A program made the position numbers and the translations under genes. This document shows positions 18,166-25,718 of a stretch of 64,000 bases of DNA, in pieces. The stretch covers positions 248,001 to 312,000 of the forward strand of contig JBICHN010000011.1 of the NCBI GenBank assembly GCA_043101845.1, in the 5' to 3' direction. Source of the DNA: JBICHN01 sp043101845 (GTDB taxonomy: Bacteria; Planctomycetota; Phycisphaerae; Phycisphaerales; UBA5793). The number at the start of each line of letters is the position of its first letter. Positions within the stretch are counted from its first letter, which is position 1. The notes under the pieces were generated by a model. The model searched no databases, was not told where the DNA came from, and saw nothing but the letters and a program-made list of their open reading frames with translations.

Positions 18166-18689
18166 CTCTTGTAGATACGGCGCGCCACCTCGAGGTCCGC
18201 TCGAGTGAATGGTGATATCCGCTGTCGCCGAATGTATTCGAAGGCCGTCTCGAGATAGTCGTTCGACCAGACCTGTCTCGCGCTTCCGCCTTTCGCGAGC
18301 CACCGCGATCGTGTCGGGTCCGGCCATCGTTGCGAGAGCGCATCGCCAACCCACCGTTTGAGCCATCGCCGAATGCGGACCCCGTCGACTTCGGCGACGA
18401 GAAGCGTGTGTACATGATCGCGCGCCGCCGCGGCGATAAGGTGATGCCATCCGCCGCGTTCACAGATCGAGGGCATGACGCGCTCCACGCACTGACGCTG
18501 TTCGTTCGTCAGAATCACCATTCGACCGTGGAGTCTGGCTCGCTCCTCCGCCGACCATTCAGCGTCAAAGCGCACGATTGGATCCCCGTGACGATTGTCC
18601 GGCAGAGCGACTGTCCCGCGCGGGTCGCCATGCAGCCGGGCGCCGTAAGTCCCAAATGTAATGTGGAACGCAAGTGGCCACTGTCGCAT
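18162..18689 (-). CDS. REP-associated tyrosine transposase relative (RAYT-2, Y1-like)
   Basis: This 175-residue transposase-like protein belongs to a different Y1 subgroup from RAYT-1. It has the opening PLAFHITFGTYGARLHGDPRG, the HUH motif in RDHVHTLLV, a basic RIRRWLKRWVG helix, and a late YLETAFEYIRRQR segment with candidate tyrosines. It lies exactly between repeat A copies 3 and 4. Its UAG stop is supplied by copy 3, and copy 4 begins ~46 bp upstream of its ATG. The ORF is intact. This tight pairing suggests the A family is its substrate. The possible -10 TATACT (18703-18708 on + as GTATAC) is not convincing. Confidence 0.8.
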   Translation of the reverse strand: MRQWPLAFHITFGTYGARLHGDPRGTVALPDNRHGDPIVRFDAEWSAEERARLHGRMVILTNEQRQCVERVMPSICERGGWHHLIAAAARDHVHTLLVAEVDGVRIRRWLKRWVGDALSQRWPDPTRSRWLAKGGSARQVWSNDYLETAFEYIRRQRISPFTRADLEVARRIYKR

Positions 18690-18734
18690 GAAATCAATGT
18701 ATACTTTCTTGCGTACCCGTCAATCGCGCCCTCG

Positions 18735-18883
18735 TAGAGCCGCGTGCTGTGCACGGGGTCGAGGCGCAGCCCCCCCAACGGGGGCGGAGCCTCGAAGTCC
18801 GGGTGTCCATCGCGCCATCGATTCGCGGCTCCGGGGGGATTGACCCCCTCCGCCGCGACCCCGCTCACAGAGCGCGGCTCTAC
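18735..18883. repeat. Repeat A copy 4 (upstream of RAYT-2)
   Basis: This is a full copy, same orientation as copies 2, 3 and 5. It starts TAGAGCCGCG 46 bp before the transposase start codon and ends GCGGCTCTAC. Confidence 0.9.
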
Positions 18884-18960
18884 GAGTGAAGCGTCCGACA
18901 CGCATGTCTACGACTCACAACAAATATCCGAGCTTCAAAACGCGCCCCGATCCTCCCCCC

Positions 18961-19107
18961 TAGAGCCGCGTGCTGCGCACGGGGTCGCGGCGCAGCCCCC
19001 TCCCTGGGGCGGAGCCTCGAAGTTGGGCGTCCATCGCGCGATCGATTCGCGGCTCCGGGGGGATTGACCCCCTCCGCCGCGACCCCGCTCACAGAGCGCG
19101 GCTCTAC
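18961..19107. repeat. Repeat A copy 5
   Basis: This is a full copy with small differences (TGCTGCGCAC, GGGTCGCGG). It lies 78 bp after copy 4. The spacer (CGAGTTTCAAAACGCGCCCCGA-like) is also shared with the spacer between copies 2 and 3, so copy and spacer were duplicated together. Confidence 0.88.
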
Positions 19108-19164
19108 GGCGCCGTGACTCTGCTCGAGAGGTCGTCTCGACCTCTCATCGAATACCTTCGCGCA

Positions 19165-19197
19165 CAAAAAAACGGGCGACGAGTCGCCTCGTCGCCC
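19165..19197 (-). terminator. Rho-independent terminator of the EF-G-like gene
   Basis: On the minus strand GGGCGACGAG-GCGA-CTCGTCGCCC is followed by GTTTTTTTTG. It lies ~57 bp after the stop at 19254. Confidence 0.88.
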
Positions 19198-19253
19198 TTG
19201 TGGGAGGTTTCTCATTTTCCAGCGTGGACGCCGCCGTCGCCTTCGCCGTCGGC

Positions 19254-21308
19254 TCAGTCCTCTTCCTCGCGCGGCTTGTACTGCGCGACGATCTCCTGCT
19301 GGACATTGCCCGGCGTCGGCTCGTAATGACTGTATTCCATCGCGTACGAGCCCGTCCCCTGCGTCATGCCCTTGAGCGCTGATGCATAAGTCGACACCTC
19401 GGAGAGCGGCGCCGACGCGGTGATGAGCGCGAGGCCGCCGGGCAGGATGTCGGTTCCCTGCACGCGGCCGCGCCGGCCCGCGAGATCGCTCGTGATGTCG
19501 CCCATGTAATCGCTCGGCGCCGTGATCTCGAGATGGACGAACGGCTCGAGAATCTGCGGCCGCGCCTTCTGGATCGCATCGACGAACGCCTTCTTCCCCG
19601 CCGTCACGAAGGCGACTTCCTTCGAGTCGACCGGATGGTACTTGCCGTCGTACACCGACACCTTGATCTTCTGCAGCGGATAGCCGGCGATGGCGCCCTG
19701 CTGCATGACCATCTTCACGCCCTTTTCGATCGCGGGCAGGAACTGCTTCGGAATGGACCCGCCGAAGGTGTCATCGACGAATTCGAGATCATCCTCCGCG
19801 TCCTGCGGCAGCGGCTCGACGCGCATGAACACTTCGCCGAACTGACCGGCGCCGCCCGTCTGCTTCTTGTGGCGATGATGGCCCTCGGCCTTCGCGCTGA
19901 TCGTCTCGCGGTACGCGATCTTCGGCGGCGCCGTCTGCACCTCGAGATGGAAGCGGCTCTTCAGCCGCTCGATGAGCACGCGAAGGTGCAGTTCACCGAT
20001 CCCCCGGATGACCATCTCATGCGTCGTCTGGTCGCGTTCGACTTCGAGCGACGGGTCTTCCTCGGCGAGCCGGTTGAGCGCCTGGCTGATCTTGCCTTCC
20101 TCGCCGCGCTTCGCCGCGGTCACCGCGAGGCCGTACATCGGCTTGATCGGCGGCTGACTCTTGAGCCGCGCGCTCTTCACCGAGTCGTTCGCGTGCACGA
20201 CTTCGCCGTACTCCATCTCGTCGATCTTCGCCACGGCGACGATGTCGCCCGGAACGACCTCGTGCACCTCGACATGGTCCTTGCCCTGCAACTGGAAGAG
20301 GTGCGCGAGACGCACGGGCTTTCGCGCGTCGCCGATGTAGACGCTGTCGCCGGCCTTGAGCTTGCCCTGGAAGATGCGGAACGCCGCGAGCTTGCCCACG
20401 AACGGATCCGTGGCCACGCGGAAGACATGGCCGACCACCGGCTTTTCCGGGTCGGGCTCCGCGTTCCACTCATTGAGGTCGTCGCCGTCACCTGCTGACA
20501 GGAAGGTCTTCTTCGGTCCGCTCACCGGCGAGGGGAAGAGCTTCGCGATGATGTCGAGCAGCTCGTCGACGCCCGTGCCTTCCTTGCCGCTCACGAAGAA
20601 CATGGGGACGAGGTGCCCCTCGTTCATCGCGCGGGTGAAGGTCGACTCGAGGTCTTCCGCGGAGATCGAGCCCGACTCGAGATACTTTTCCATGAGCGCG
20701 TCATCGACTTCGACGACCTGGTCGACGAGCGCCTGGTTCGCCTCTTCCACGCTGCTGAAATCCGTCGCGCCGTCCGTCTTGTAGAAGCAGCGGACGACCT
20801 TCGTCCCGCCTTCCGCGGGCAGGTTGATCGGCAGCACTTCGCGGCCGAAGGTCTCGCGGATCTGCTCGACGAGCTCGCCGAGCTTGCCCGCCGCGTTGTC
20901 GATCTTGTTCACGACCACGGCGCGGGCGAGGCCTTCCTCATTCGCGCGCTTCATCATGCGACGCGTGACATTCTCAATGCCCCGCGTCGCGTCAATGACG
21001 ACCACCGCCGTCTCGACCGCGTCGAGCACCGCGATCGACTGGCCGACGAAGTCCGGATAGCCCGGCGTGTCGATGAGATTGATTCGTTTCGACTCGTGAT
21101 CGAAGTGAACGACGGCTGAGTTCAGACTGTGCTGATGGTGCTTCTCTTCGGCTTCAAAATCGCAGACGGTGTTGCCGTCCTCCACCGTGCCCATGCGCCC
21201 GATGACGCCGGTCGCCAGGAGCATGCGCTCGGCGAGCGTCGTCTTCCCGGAGCCGGCGTGGCCGACAAGGGCGAGATTTCGAAGATCCGCGGTCGTGTAG
21301 TTCGCCAT
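19254..21308 (-). CDS. Elongation factor G-like GTPase (EF-G paralogue)
   Basis: This 684-residue translational GTPase has a P-loop (GHAGSGKTT), switch II DTPGYPDF and NKID, then the EF-G domain II-V layout (e.g. IPKQFLPAIEKGVKMVMQQG, ITAPSDYMGDI, GLALITASAPLSE). Compared with canonical FusA the switch I region is divergent: EEKHHQHSLN stands where EF-G has an RGITI segment. The P-loop context also differs (VGHAGSGKTTLAERML). This is the pattern of the EF-G2/FusA2-type paralogues, whose roles (ribosome recycling or special translocation) vary. The start is set at ATG 21308 after a GGGAG site; the upstream extension is not conserved-looking. It ends at a strong terminator. Confidence 0.9.
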   Translation of the reverse strand: MANYTTADLRNLALVGHAGSGKTTLAERMLLATGVIGRMGTVEDGNTVCDFEAEEKHHQHSLNSAVVHFDHESKRINLIDTPGYPDFVGQSIAVLDAVETAVVVIDATRGIENVTRRMMKRANEEGLARAVVVNKIDNAAGKLGELVEQIRETFGREVLPINLPAEGGTKVVRCFYKTDGATDFSSVEEANQALVDQVVEVDDALMEKYLESGSISAEDLESTFTRAMNEGHLVPMFFVSGKEGTGVDELLDIIAKLFPSPVSGPKKTFLSAGDGDDLNEWNAEPDPEKPVVGHVFRVATDPFVGKLAAFRIFQGKLKAGDSVYIGDARKPVRLAHLFQLQGKDHVEVHEVVPGDIVAVAKIDEMEYGEVVHANDSVKSARLKSQPPIKPMYGLAVTAAKRGEEGKISQALNRLAEEDPSLEVERDQTTHEMVIRGIGELHLRVLIERLKSRFHLEVQTAPPKIAYRETISAKAEGHHRHKKQTGGAGQFGEVFMRVEPLPQDAEDDLEFVDDTFGGSIPKQFLPAIEKGVKMVMQQGAIAGYPLQKIKVSVYDGKYHPVDSKEVAFVTAGKKAFVDAIQKARPQILEPFVHLEITAPSDYMGDITSDLAGRRGRVQGTDILPGGLALITASAPLSEVSTYASALKGMTQGTGSYAMEYSHYEPTPGNVQQEIVAQYKPREEED

Positions 21309-21678
21309 GACGCTCCCTGATGTCCTTCCTCCGACGGGTACCAGAACGGCTCCCCCGGGCGCGTCCGCCCGGGCGGAGCCCGCAAGTCTAACCCTTCGTC
21401 CCGGCCGTGGGAAGCCGGTTCCCGGATTCATCGTGAACCCGCCGGAACCGGGAATTGAACCGATAAACTACGGTTTCGACACCAGTTTCGACCCGCTCCA
21501 CATGAATTCCTGTTTCACACCACCCGCTCGTCGTGGTAGACTTGCACTTGAACGGGTCGCGCCACGAACGCGCGGGTCGGTCCAGTCTTCTGGTGGGGAC
21601 TCACGAGATTCAGTGGGTAGAAGTGGCGTTCGACCGTGGCCCGGCTCGGAGGGGTTGCGGAGGCGAGAAGGATTTGTG
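21309..21678. other. Leader region between divergent EF-G-like and pilin-like genes
   Basis: About 370 bases with divergent promoters presumed inside; no gene is seen. An AT-richer patch (near 21455-21545) lies mid-way. The ribosome site GAGAAGGAT precedes ATG 21679. Confidence 0.4.
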
Positions 21679-22380
21679 ATGACACTCAAGGACACTGAGT
21701 GGCCGGCGGATGATTCCGCCGGCGAGATCGCATCGGGAACTGAGAAGCGCGGGTGGAACGCGACGCGACATCGTCGCGCGTTCTCCCTCCTCGAACTTCT
21801 CGTGTCGCTGACCGTGCTCATGATCCTCGTCGGGGTCATGCTGCCCGCGCTCAGCCACAGCGTCCGCAAAGCGCGGCTTCTCAAATGCTCGAACAACCTC
21901 GTGTCGCTTCACGACGCGATGACGAGCTACATCACCGAAGAGGGATACATGCCCGTCGCCGGATACCACCCCCTGCGCGGCCGCTTCGAATCACTCCGGT
22001 CGACGCTCGACGAGCACGGCGCCGAGGATATCCGCATCTGGATCTGCCCCGCCGACCTCCGCCAGACCGACACCGTCTCCGAGTTCGGCAGCTATGTCTA
22101 TCCGATCTCGCGGTACATGACCGCGAAGGGCGATCCGAACGCCCGCGTGAACTTCGATTCGCTCCCGCAGTTCTATCCGATCTTCGCCGACCTCGGCCCG
22201 TTCCACCGCGCGGTGCTCAACCCGTCAGGCCGCGAAGATTCGAACGCCCGGGCGCTCGACCCCCCTGGACGCGGCGGCGGCGGCGGAAGCGGCGAGAATA
22301 CGCCGCACTTCATTCCCCGCTTCAAGCCGGGACAGAATCGGATTCTCGTGAATCGAAAGATCACCGCGACCGATCGCTGA
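21679..22380 (+). CDS. Prepilin-like protein
   Basis: The protein has 233 residues. A hydrophilic leader of ~33 residues (long for a pilin) is followed by AFSLLELLVSLTVLMILVGVMLPALSHS, with Glu at position +5 of the methylated helix. The soluble part includes a CPAD motif (WICPADLRQ) and a Gly-rich C-terminal stretch. There is no H-x9-DG signature. It is likely a type II secretion/pseudopilin-like protein placed in the cell envelope. The start at ATG 21679 follows GAGAAGGATTTGTG. Confidence 0.78.
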   Translation: MTLKDTEWPADDSAGEIASGTEKRGWNATRHRRAFSLLELLVSLTVLMILVGVMLPALSHSVRKARLLKCSNNLVSLHDAMTSYITEEGYMPVAGYHPLRGRFESLRSTLDEHGAEDIRIWICPADLRQTDTVSEFGSYVYPISRYMTAKGDPNARVNFDSLPQFYPIFADLGPFHRAVLNPSGREDSNARALDPPGRGGGGGSGENTPHFIPRFKPGQNRILVNRKITATDR

Positions 22381-22401
22381 GGCGCGTGAACGCACCACAT
22401 C

Positions 22402-23196
22402 TCAGTCCGCGTCACCCGCCGAGCTCGACCGCTCGGCGGTGTTCACATTGGCCCGGAGATGCGCGGGGTTGAGCGTGCCCACGATGACTGAACTCACCCC
22501 CGGCGTACCAAGCGCAAAGCGCAGGGCCGCGTCCGCGCCCGACGCGCCGGCGAGATGACCGCTCCCGAGCGCCTTCTTGATGAGGACGCCGGCGCCCGCG
22601 CGACGCGCCGCCTCGATCACCGGCAGCTCATCCTGATGCTGCGGATTGAGCGTCACCATCACGACACCCGCGCCGAGTTCGAGCGCCCGCAACCCGCCCT
22701 CGACCGTCTTCGTGGAGACTCCGACCTCGCGCACAACTCCCGCTTCGCGGAGTTCGAGCAGCGGCTCGAGCGCGCGGTCTTCGTCGAGCCGCCGCAGGTC
22801 CGCGCCGTCGGAATGGAGCAGTACGAAGTCGAGCGTGTCGACGCGGAGCCGGCGCCGGCTCCGCTCGACGCTCGCGCGGATCGCGGCGGGGGAGAAGTCG
22901 AAGCGCGAGGCGCCGTCGACGAACTCCTCGCCGGCCTTCGTGCCGATGACCCATTCATCGCGGTCGCCGGGAAGCAGCGCCCCGAGTCGCGCCTCGCTCG
23001 TGCCGTACGCCGGCGCGGTGTCGATGAGATTGACCCCGAGCTCACGCGCCGTCTCGAGCAGCGCAACGACCTCGGCGTCCGACGGCAGGTCGAACGGCTG
23101 CGGATACTTCACGCCGGTATTGCGCCCGATCTTCACCGTGCCAAGCCCGACGGGGCTTACGCGGAGTCCGGATCGACCGAGCGGGCGAGTCTCCAT
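22402..23196 (-). CDS. Aldo/keto reductase
   Basis: This is a 264-residue NAD(P)H-dependent oxidoreductase of TIM-barrel fold. The catalytic tetrad is visible: Asp and Tyr in IDTAPAYGTSE, Lys in VIGTKAG, His in LLHSDG. The cofactor-end pattern (GTLNPAHLRANV) follows. Its start lies 40 bp inside the upstream FAD-oxidoreductase gene, so the two are translationally linked and probably act in the same pathway. The substrate is unknown. Confidence 0.9.
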   Translation of the reverse strand: METRPLGRSGLRVSPVGLGTVKIGRNTGVKYPQPFDLPSDAEVVALLETARELGVNLIDTAPAYGTSEARLGALLPGDRDEWVIGTKAGEEFVDGASRFDFSPAAIRASVERSRRRLRVDTLDFVLLHSDGADLRRLDEDRALEPLLELREAGVVREVGVSTKTVEGGLRALELGAGVVMVTLNPQHQDELPVIEAARRAGAGVLIKKALGSGHLAGASGADAALRFALGTPGVSSVIVGTLNPAHLRANVNTAERSSSAGDAD

Positions 23197-24413
23197 TCGC
23201 GCGGCTCCTTCCAGGGCGGCGTCGCCACCGCGGGGCGCGGCCAGTCATCGAGGACGCCGCGCTCATCGGTCACGACGCCGGTGGGGGCGCACTGAGCGCC
23301 CGCGAGCGCCTCCTCGATCATCGACGCGAGACGCGGCGCGAGCGCGAGCTTCGACGGCCACCCGACGATCCCGCCGCCGCGCATCGAGAGCGCCGGCTCC
23401 TCCGGACGCCGACCGTCCGCCGTGCGCGGCTCGGCGCGATCGACCCGCAAAGTCGACCATTCGACCTCCGAAAAGTCGATCCAGCGAAAAAGTTTTTCGA
23501 TCCGTTTCGAGGCCTCGTGGACCTGCTCAATCTCAGTTCGCGCGACCCCCGACTCGGCGATTTCGCCACCGAGGTACCACACCGGAGTCCCCGCGTCATC
23601 GCGGTGCGTCGTGATCGTCACGCGCGGCGTCGAGCCGCGGTCGACCGCGTGCGCCCAGGCGTCCGGGAGCGCGGCGCCGCGGGCGAAGACCATGTGGAGC
23701 GGGCGTCGCTGAGCCGTCCGTCCCGCGTCGAATCCGAGCGCGTCGAGCGCGGGCTCGTTGCCGGTTCCCGCGGTGAAGACGACGCGCTTCGCCTCGAGCG
23801 TCAGCCCGCGCCCGTCGGCCGCGCGGAGACGCAGTCGCACGCCCTCGCGCGCGTCGCTCGACTCGACGAACCACCCGTCTTCCGCGGCGACCTCGAGCAA
23901 CGGCCCACGGGCGCCCCGCGCGAGTTCGGCGATCACCGCCGGCGCGTCGAGGACCGGCTCGTCGAGTGCGACGACGACGCCCCGATACGCGTTTCCGGGC
24001 AGAAAAGCGGGGTATTCCGCCGGTTCGAGCCGTGTCGCCGGCCCCCGGGTGACCTGCGCCGCGGCCCGAGTGAGGAGCTTCGACGCAAGCCCCGCGACCG
24101 AAAAGAGGATCTGTCGCTCGGCGAGAATCGGGACGGCGCGGAGGTCGATCGCGCCGTGTCCTTCGAGGCATTCGCGCCAGACGCGCGGCATGTCGCGCAC
24201 GGCTTCGCTCGCGCGGTTCGCGGCGCCGCCGAGCGCGTATTTCGCGCCGCCGTGGATGATCCCCTGCGACGCGACGGACTGTCCGGCGCCGAGCGCGCGG
24301 GACTCGACGAGGGCGACCGAAAAGCCCCGCGCCTCGAGTCGGCGCATCGTCCACAGGCCGGCGATTCCGCCGCCGACGATGACGAGATCGAGTTGCGCGT
24401 GCGGGTCCGACAC
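23157..24413 (-). CDS. FAD-dependent oxidoreductase (DAO family)
   Basis: The protein has 418 residues. The Rossmann motif LVIVGGGIAGLWTMRRLEARG binds FAD. VESRALGAGQSVASQGIIHGG is the second block typical of D-amino-acid-oxidase/glycerol-3-phosphate-dehydrogenase-like flavoenzymes. A late block (MRGGGIVGWPSKLALAP) closes the FAD site. The start is GTG 24413. It forms an operon with the aldo/keto reductase gene, overlapping it by 40 bp. Oxidation of a hydroxy- or amino-acid is a guess from family membership. Confidence 0.87.
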   Translation of the reverse strand: MSDPHAQLDLVIVGGGIAGLWTMRRLEARGFSVALVESRALGAGQSVASQGIIHGGAKYALGGAANRASEAVRDMPRVWRECLEGHGAIDLRAVPILAERQILFSVAGLASKLLTRAAAQVTRGPATRLEPAEYPAFLPGNAYRGVVVALDEPVLDAPAVIAELARGARGPLLEVAAEDGWFVESSDAREGVRLRLRAADGRGLTLEAKRVVFTAGTGNEPALDALGFDAGRTAQRRPLHMVFARGAALPDAWAHAVDRGSTPRVTITTHRDDAGTPVWYLGGEIAESGVARTEIEQVHEASKRIEKLFRWIDFSEVEWSTLRVDRAEPRTADGRRPEEPALSMRGGGIVGWPSKLALAPRLASMIEEALAGAQCAPTGVVTDERGVLDDWPRPAVATPPWKEPREWRLARSVDPDSA

Positions 24414-24472
24414 GGCGCGTCATCATCCTCGCCGAAGCGCCGACGGTCAATGCGTCGACATCGCCGACCCGC

Positions 24473-24501
24473 TTGACGCGCGAGAGAAAATCGTGCATAA
24501 G
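24473..24501 (+). promoter_or_regulatory. Possible sigma-70 promoter upstream of the H1-like gene
   Basis: TTGACG (24473-24478), a 17-bp spacer and CATAAG (24496-24501) resemble a -35/-10 pair. This would give a ~155-nt leader to ATG 24665. Weak -10; an alternative start of transcription nearer the gene is possible. Confidence 0.35.
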
Positions 24502-24664
24502 GACGGCGAGGCGTTCCACATGGGTACTCATTTTGCTTCAAGGAGGTAGCAAACCGCGTCCGATACAAGTAAGAATTCTGCAATAAGGCGTCATCGTGGG
24601 ACGCCCATCTCGCGCTGATGTTCAGCGACAAGCTCCGACACTCGATTCGTAGGAGAACTCAGCA

Positions 24665-25240
24665 ATGGCTAAGAAGACCACGAGGAAACGCACCACAAAG
24701 AAGGCCGCGACGAGGAAGAAATCCGCGCGTCGCGGCGCTGCGCGAAAGAAGACCACGCGCAAGAAGACCACGCGGAAAAAGGCCACCCGGAAGAAGGCCG
24801 GCGGCCGCAAGAAGAAGACCGCTCGGAAGAAGACGACCCGCAAGAAGGCCACGCGTAAGAAGGTCCGGGGTCGCAAGAAGACCGCGCGGAAGAAGACCAC
24901 TCGGAAGAAGGCCACGCGCAAGAAGGCCCGCGGTCGCAAGAAGACCGCGAAGAAGAAGACCGGTCGCAAGAAGGCTGGTCGGAAGAAGGCCACGCGCAAG
25001 AAGGCCACGCGCAAGAAGGCCGGCGGTCGCAAGAAGACCGCGAAGAAGAAGACCACCCGCAAGAAGGCGACTCGCAAGAAGGCCACGCGCAAGAAGGCGA
25101 CTCGCAAGAAGGCCGGTGGACGCAAGAAGACCACGCGCAAGAAGGCGTCCGGCGGTCGCAAGAAGGCGACCCGCCGTCGCGCGACGCGCCGCAAGGCGTC
25201 ACGCCGCAAGGCCACCAAGAAGCCCGTGACCGTCTTCTAA
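24665..25240 (+). CDS. Histone H1-like Lys/Arg-repeat DNA-binding protein
   Basis: This 191-residue, extremely basic protein is made almost only of Lys, Arg, Thr, Ala and Gly. About 25 units of the type KKATR / KKTTR / AGGRKKT repeat with 4-7-residue periodicity. It has no globular domain, resembling histone H1 C-terminal tails and bacterial Hc1/AlgP-like proteins that compact DNA. A GGAG ribosome site precedes ATG 24665, and a strong terminator follows. The DNA repeat (AAGAAGGCCACGCGC) makes the gene prone to copy-number change by slippage. All other long ORFs here are frames of this repeat. Confidence 0.9.
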   Translation: MAKKTTRKRTTKKAATRKKSARRGAARKKTTRKKTTRKKATRKKAGGRKKKTARKKTTRKKATRKKVRGRKKTARKKTTRKKATRKKARGRKKTAKKKTGRKKAGRKKATRKKATRKKAGGRKKTAKKKTTRKKATRKKATRKKATRKKAGGRKKTTRKKASGGRKKATRRRATRRKASRRKATKKPVTVF

Positions 25241-25266
25241 ACGGCGGCCTGATCTCGCACACCAGA

Positions 25267-25306
25267 CCGGGGGACGCGCGGAGCCGCGTCCCCCGGTTGT
25301 GTTTTT
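25267..25306 (+). terminator. Rho-independent terminator of the H1-like gene
   Basis: CCGGGGGACGCG-cggag-CCGCGTCCCCCGG is followed by TTGTGTTTTT, 27 bp after the stop codon. Confidence 0.88.
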
Positions 25307-25335
25307 CTGACACCCCGTCCCACCCCCGCGCTCCG

Positions 25336-25341
25336 TATACT
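25336..25341 (+). promoter_or_regulatory. -10 element TATACT upstream of ferredoxin
   Basis: TATACT lies 50 bp before ATG 25392, giving a leader of ~43 nt with a GCGAAGG ribosome site. The -35 is not clear. Confidence 0.45.
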
Positions 25342-25391
25342 TCGCGCACACGACCCGAACGCGAATCCATCCCTGCGAAGGCGAACCACGG

Positions 25392-25664
25392 ATGACCCAT
25401 GTCATCGCCGAACCCTGCGTGAATACGAAGGACGCCTCCTGCGTCGAGGTCTGTCCCGTCGACTGCATCCACCCGACGAAGGATGAGCCCGCCTTCGAAA
25501 CCGAGCCCATGCTCTATATCGATCCCGATGTCTGCATCGACTGCGGCCTGTGCATCGACGAATGCCCCGTCGCGGCGATCTACACCGAAGACGAACTCCC
25601 CGAAGAATGGCGCCGCTTCATCGAGCGCAACCGCGCGTACTACGACCGGCCGGGCGGCGCCTGA
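25392..25664 (+). CDS. Ferredoxin, 7Fe/8Fe type
   Basis: This is a 90-residue soluble electron carrier. The first cluster motif is CVNTKDASCVEVCPVDC, with the spacing used by seven-iron ferredoxins (a [3Fe-4S] or [4Fe-4S] site). The second is the standard CIDCGLCIDECP. The middle has an MLYIDPDVC segment typical of the FdxA-like family. It lies between the H1-like gene and prfA; no dedicated redox partner is adjacent. Confidence 0.93.
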   Translation: MTHVIAEPCVNTKDASCVEVCPVDCIHPTKDEPAFETEPMLYIDPDVCIDCGLCIDECPVAAIYTEDELPEEWRRFIERNRAYYDRPGGA

Positions 25665-25718
25665 TCCCGCGCCGGACGCGCCCTCGCCCCTCGCCCGTAC
25701 GCCCACGAATTCCTCCCC

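Noticed and set aside
17789..19107. CRISPR array
   Set aside because: Units are ~150 bp with inverted ends and no short regular spacers. No cas genes are present.
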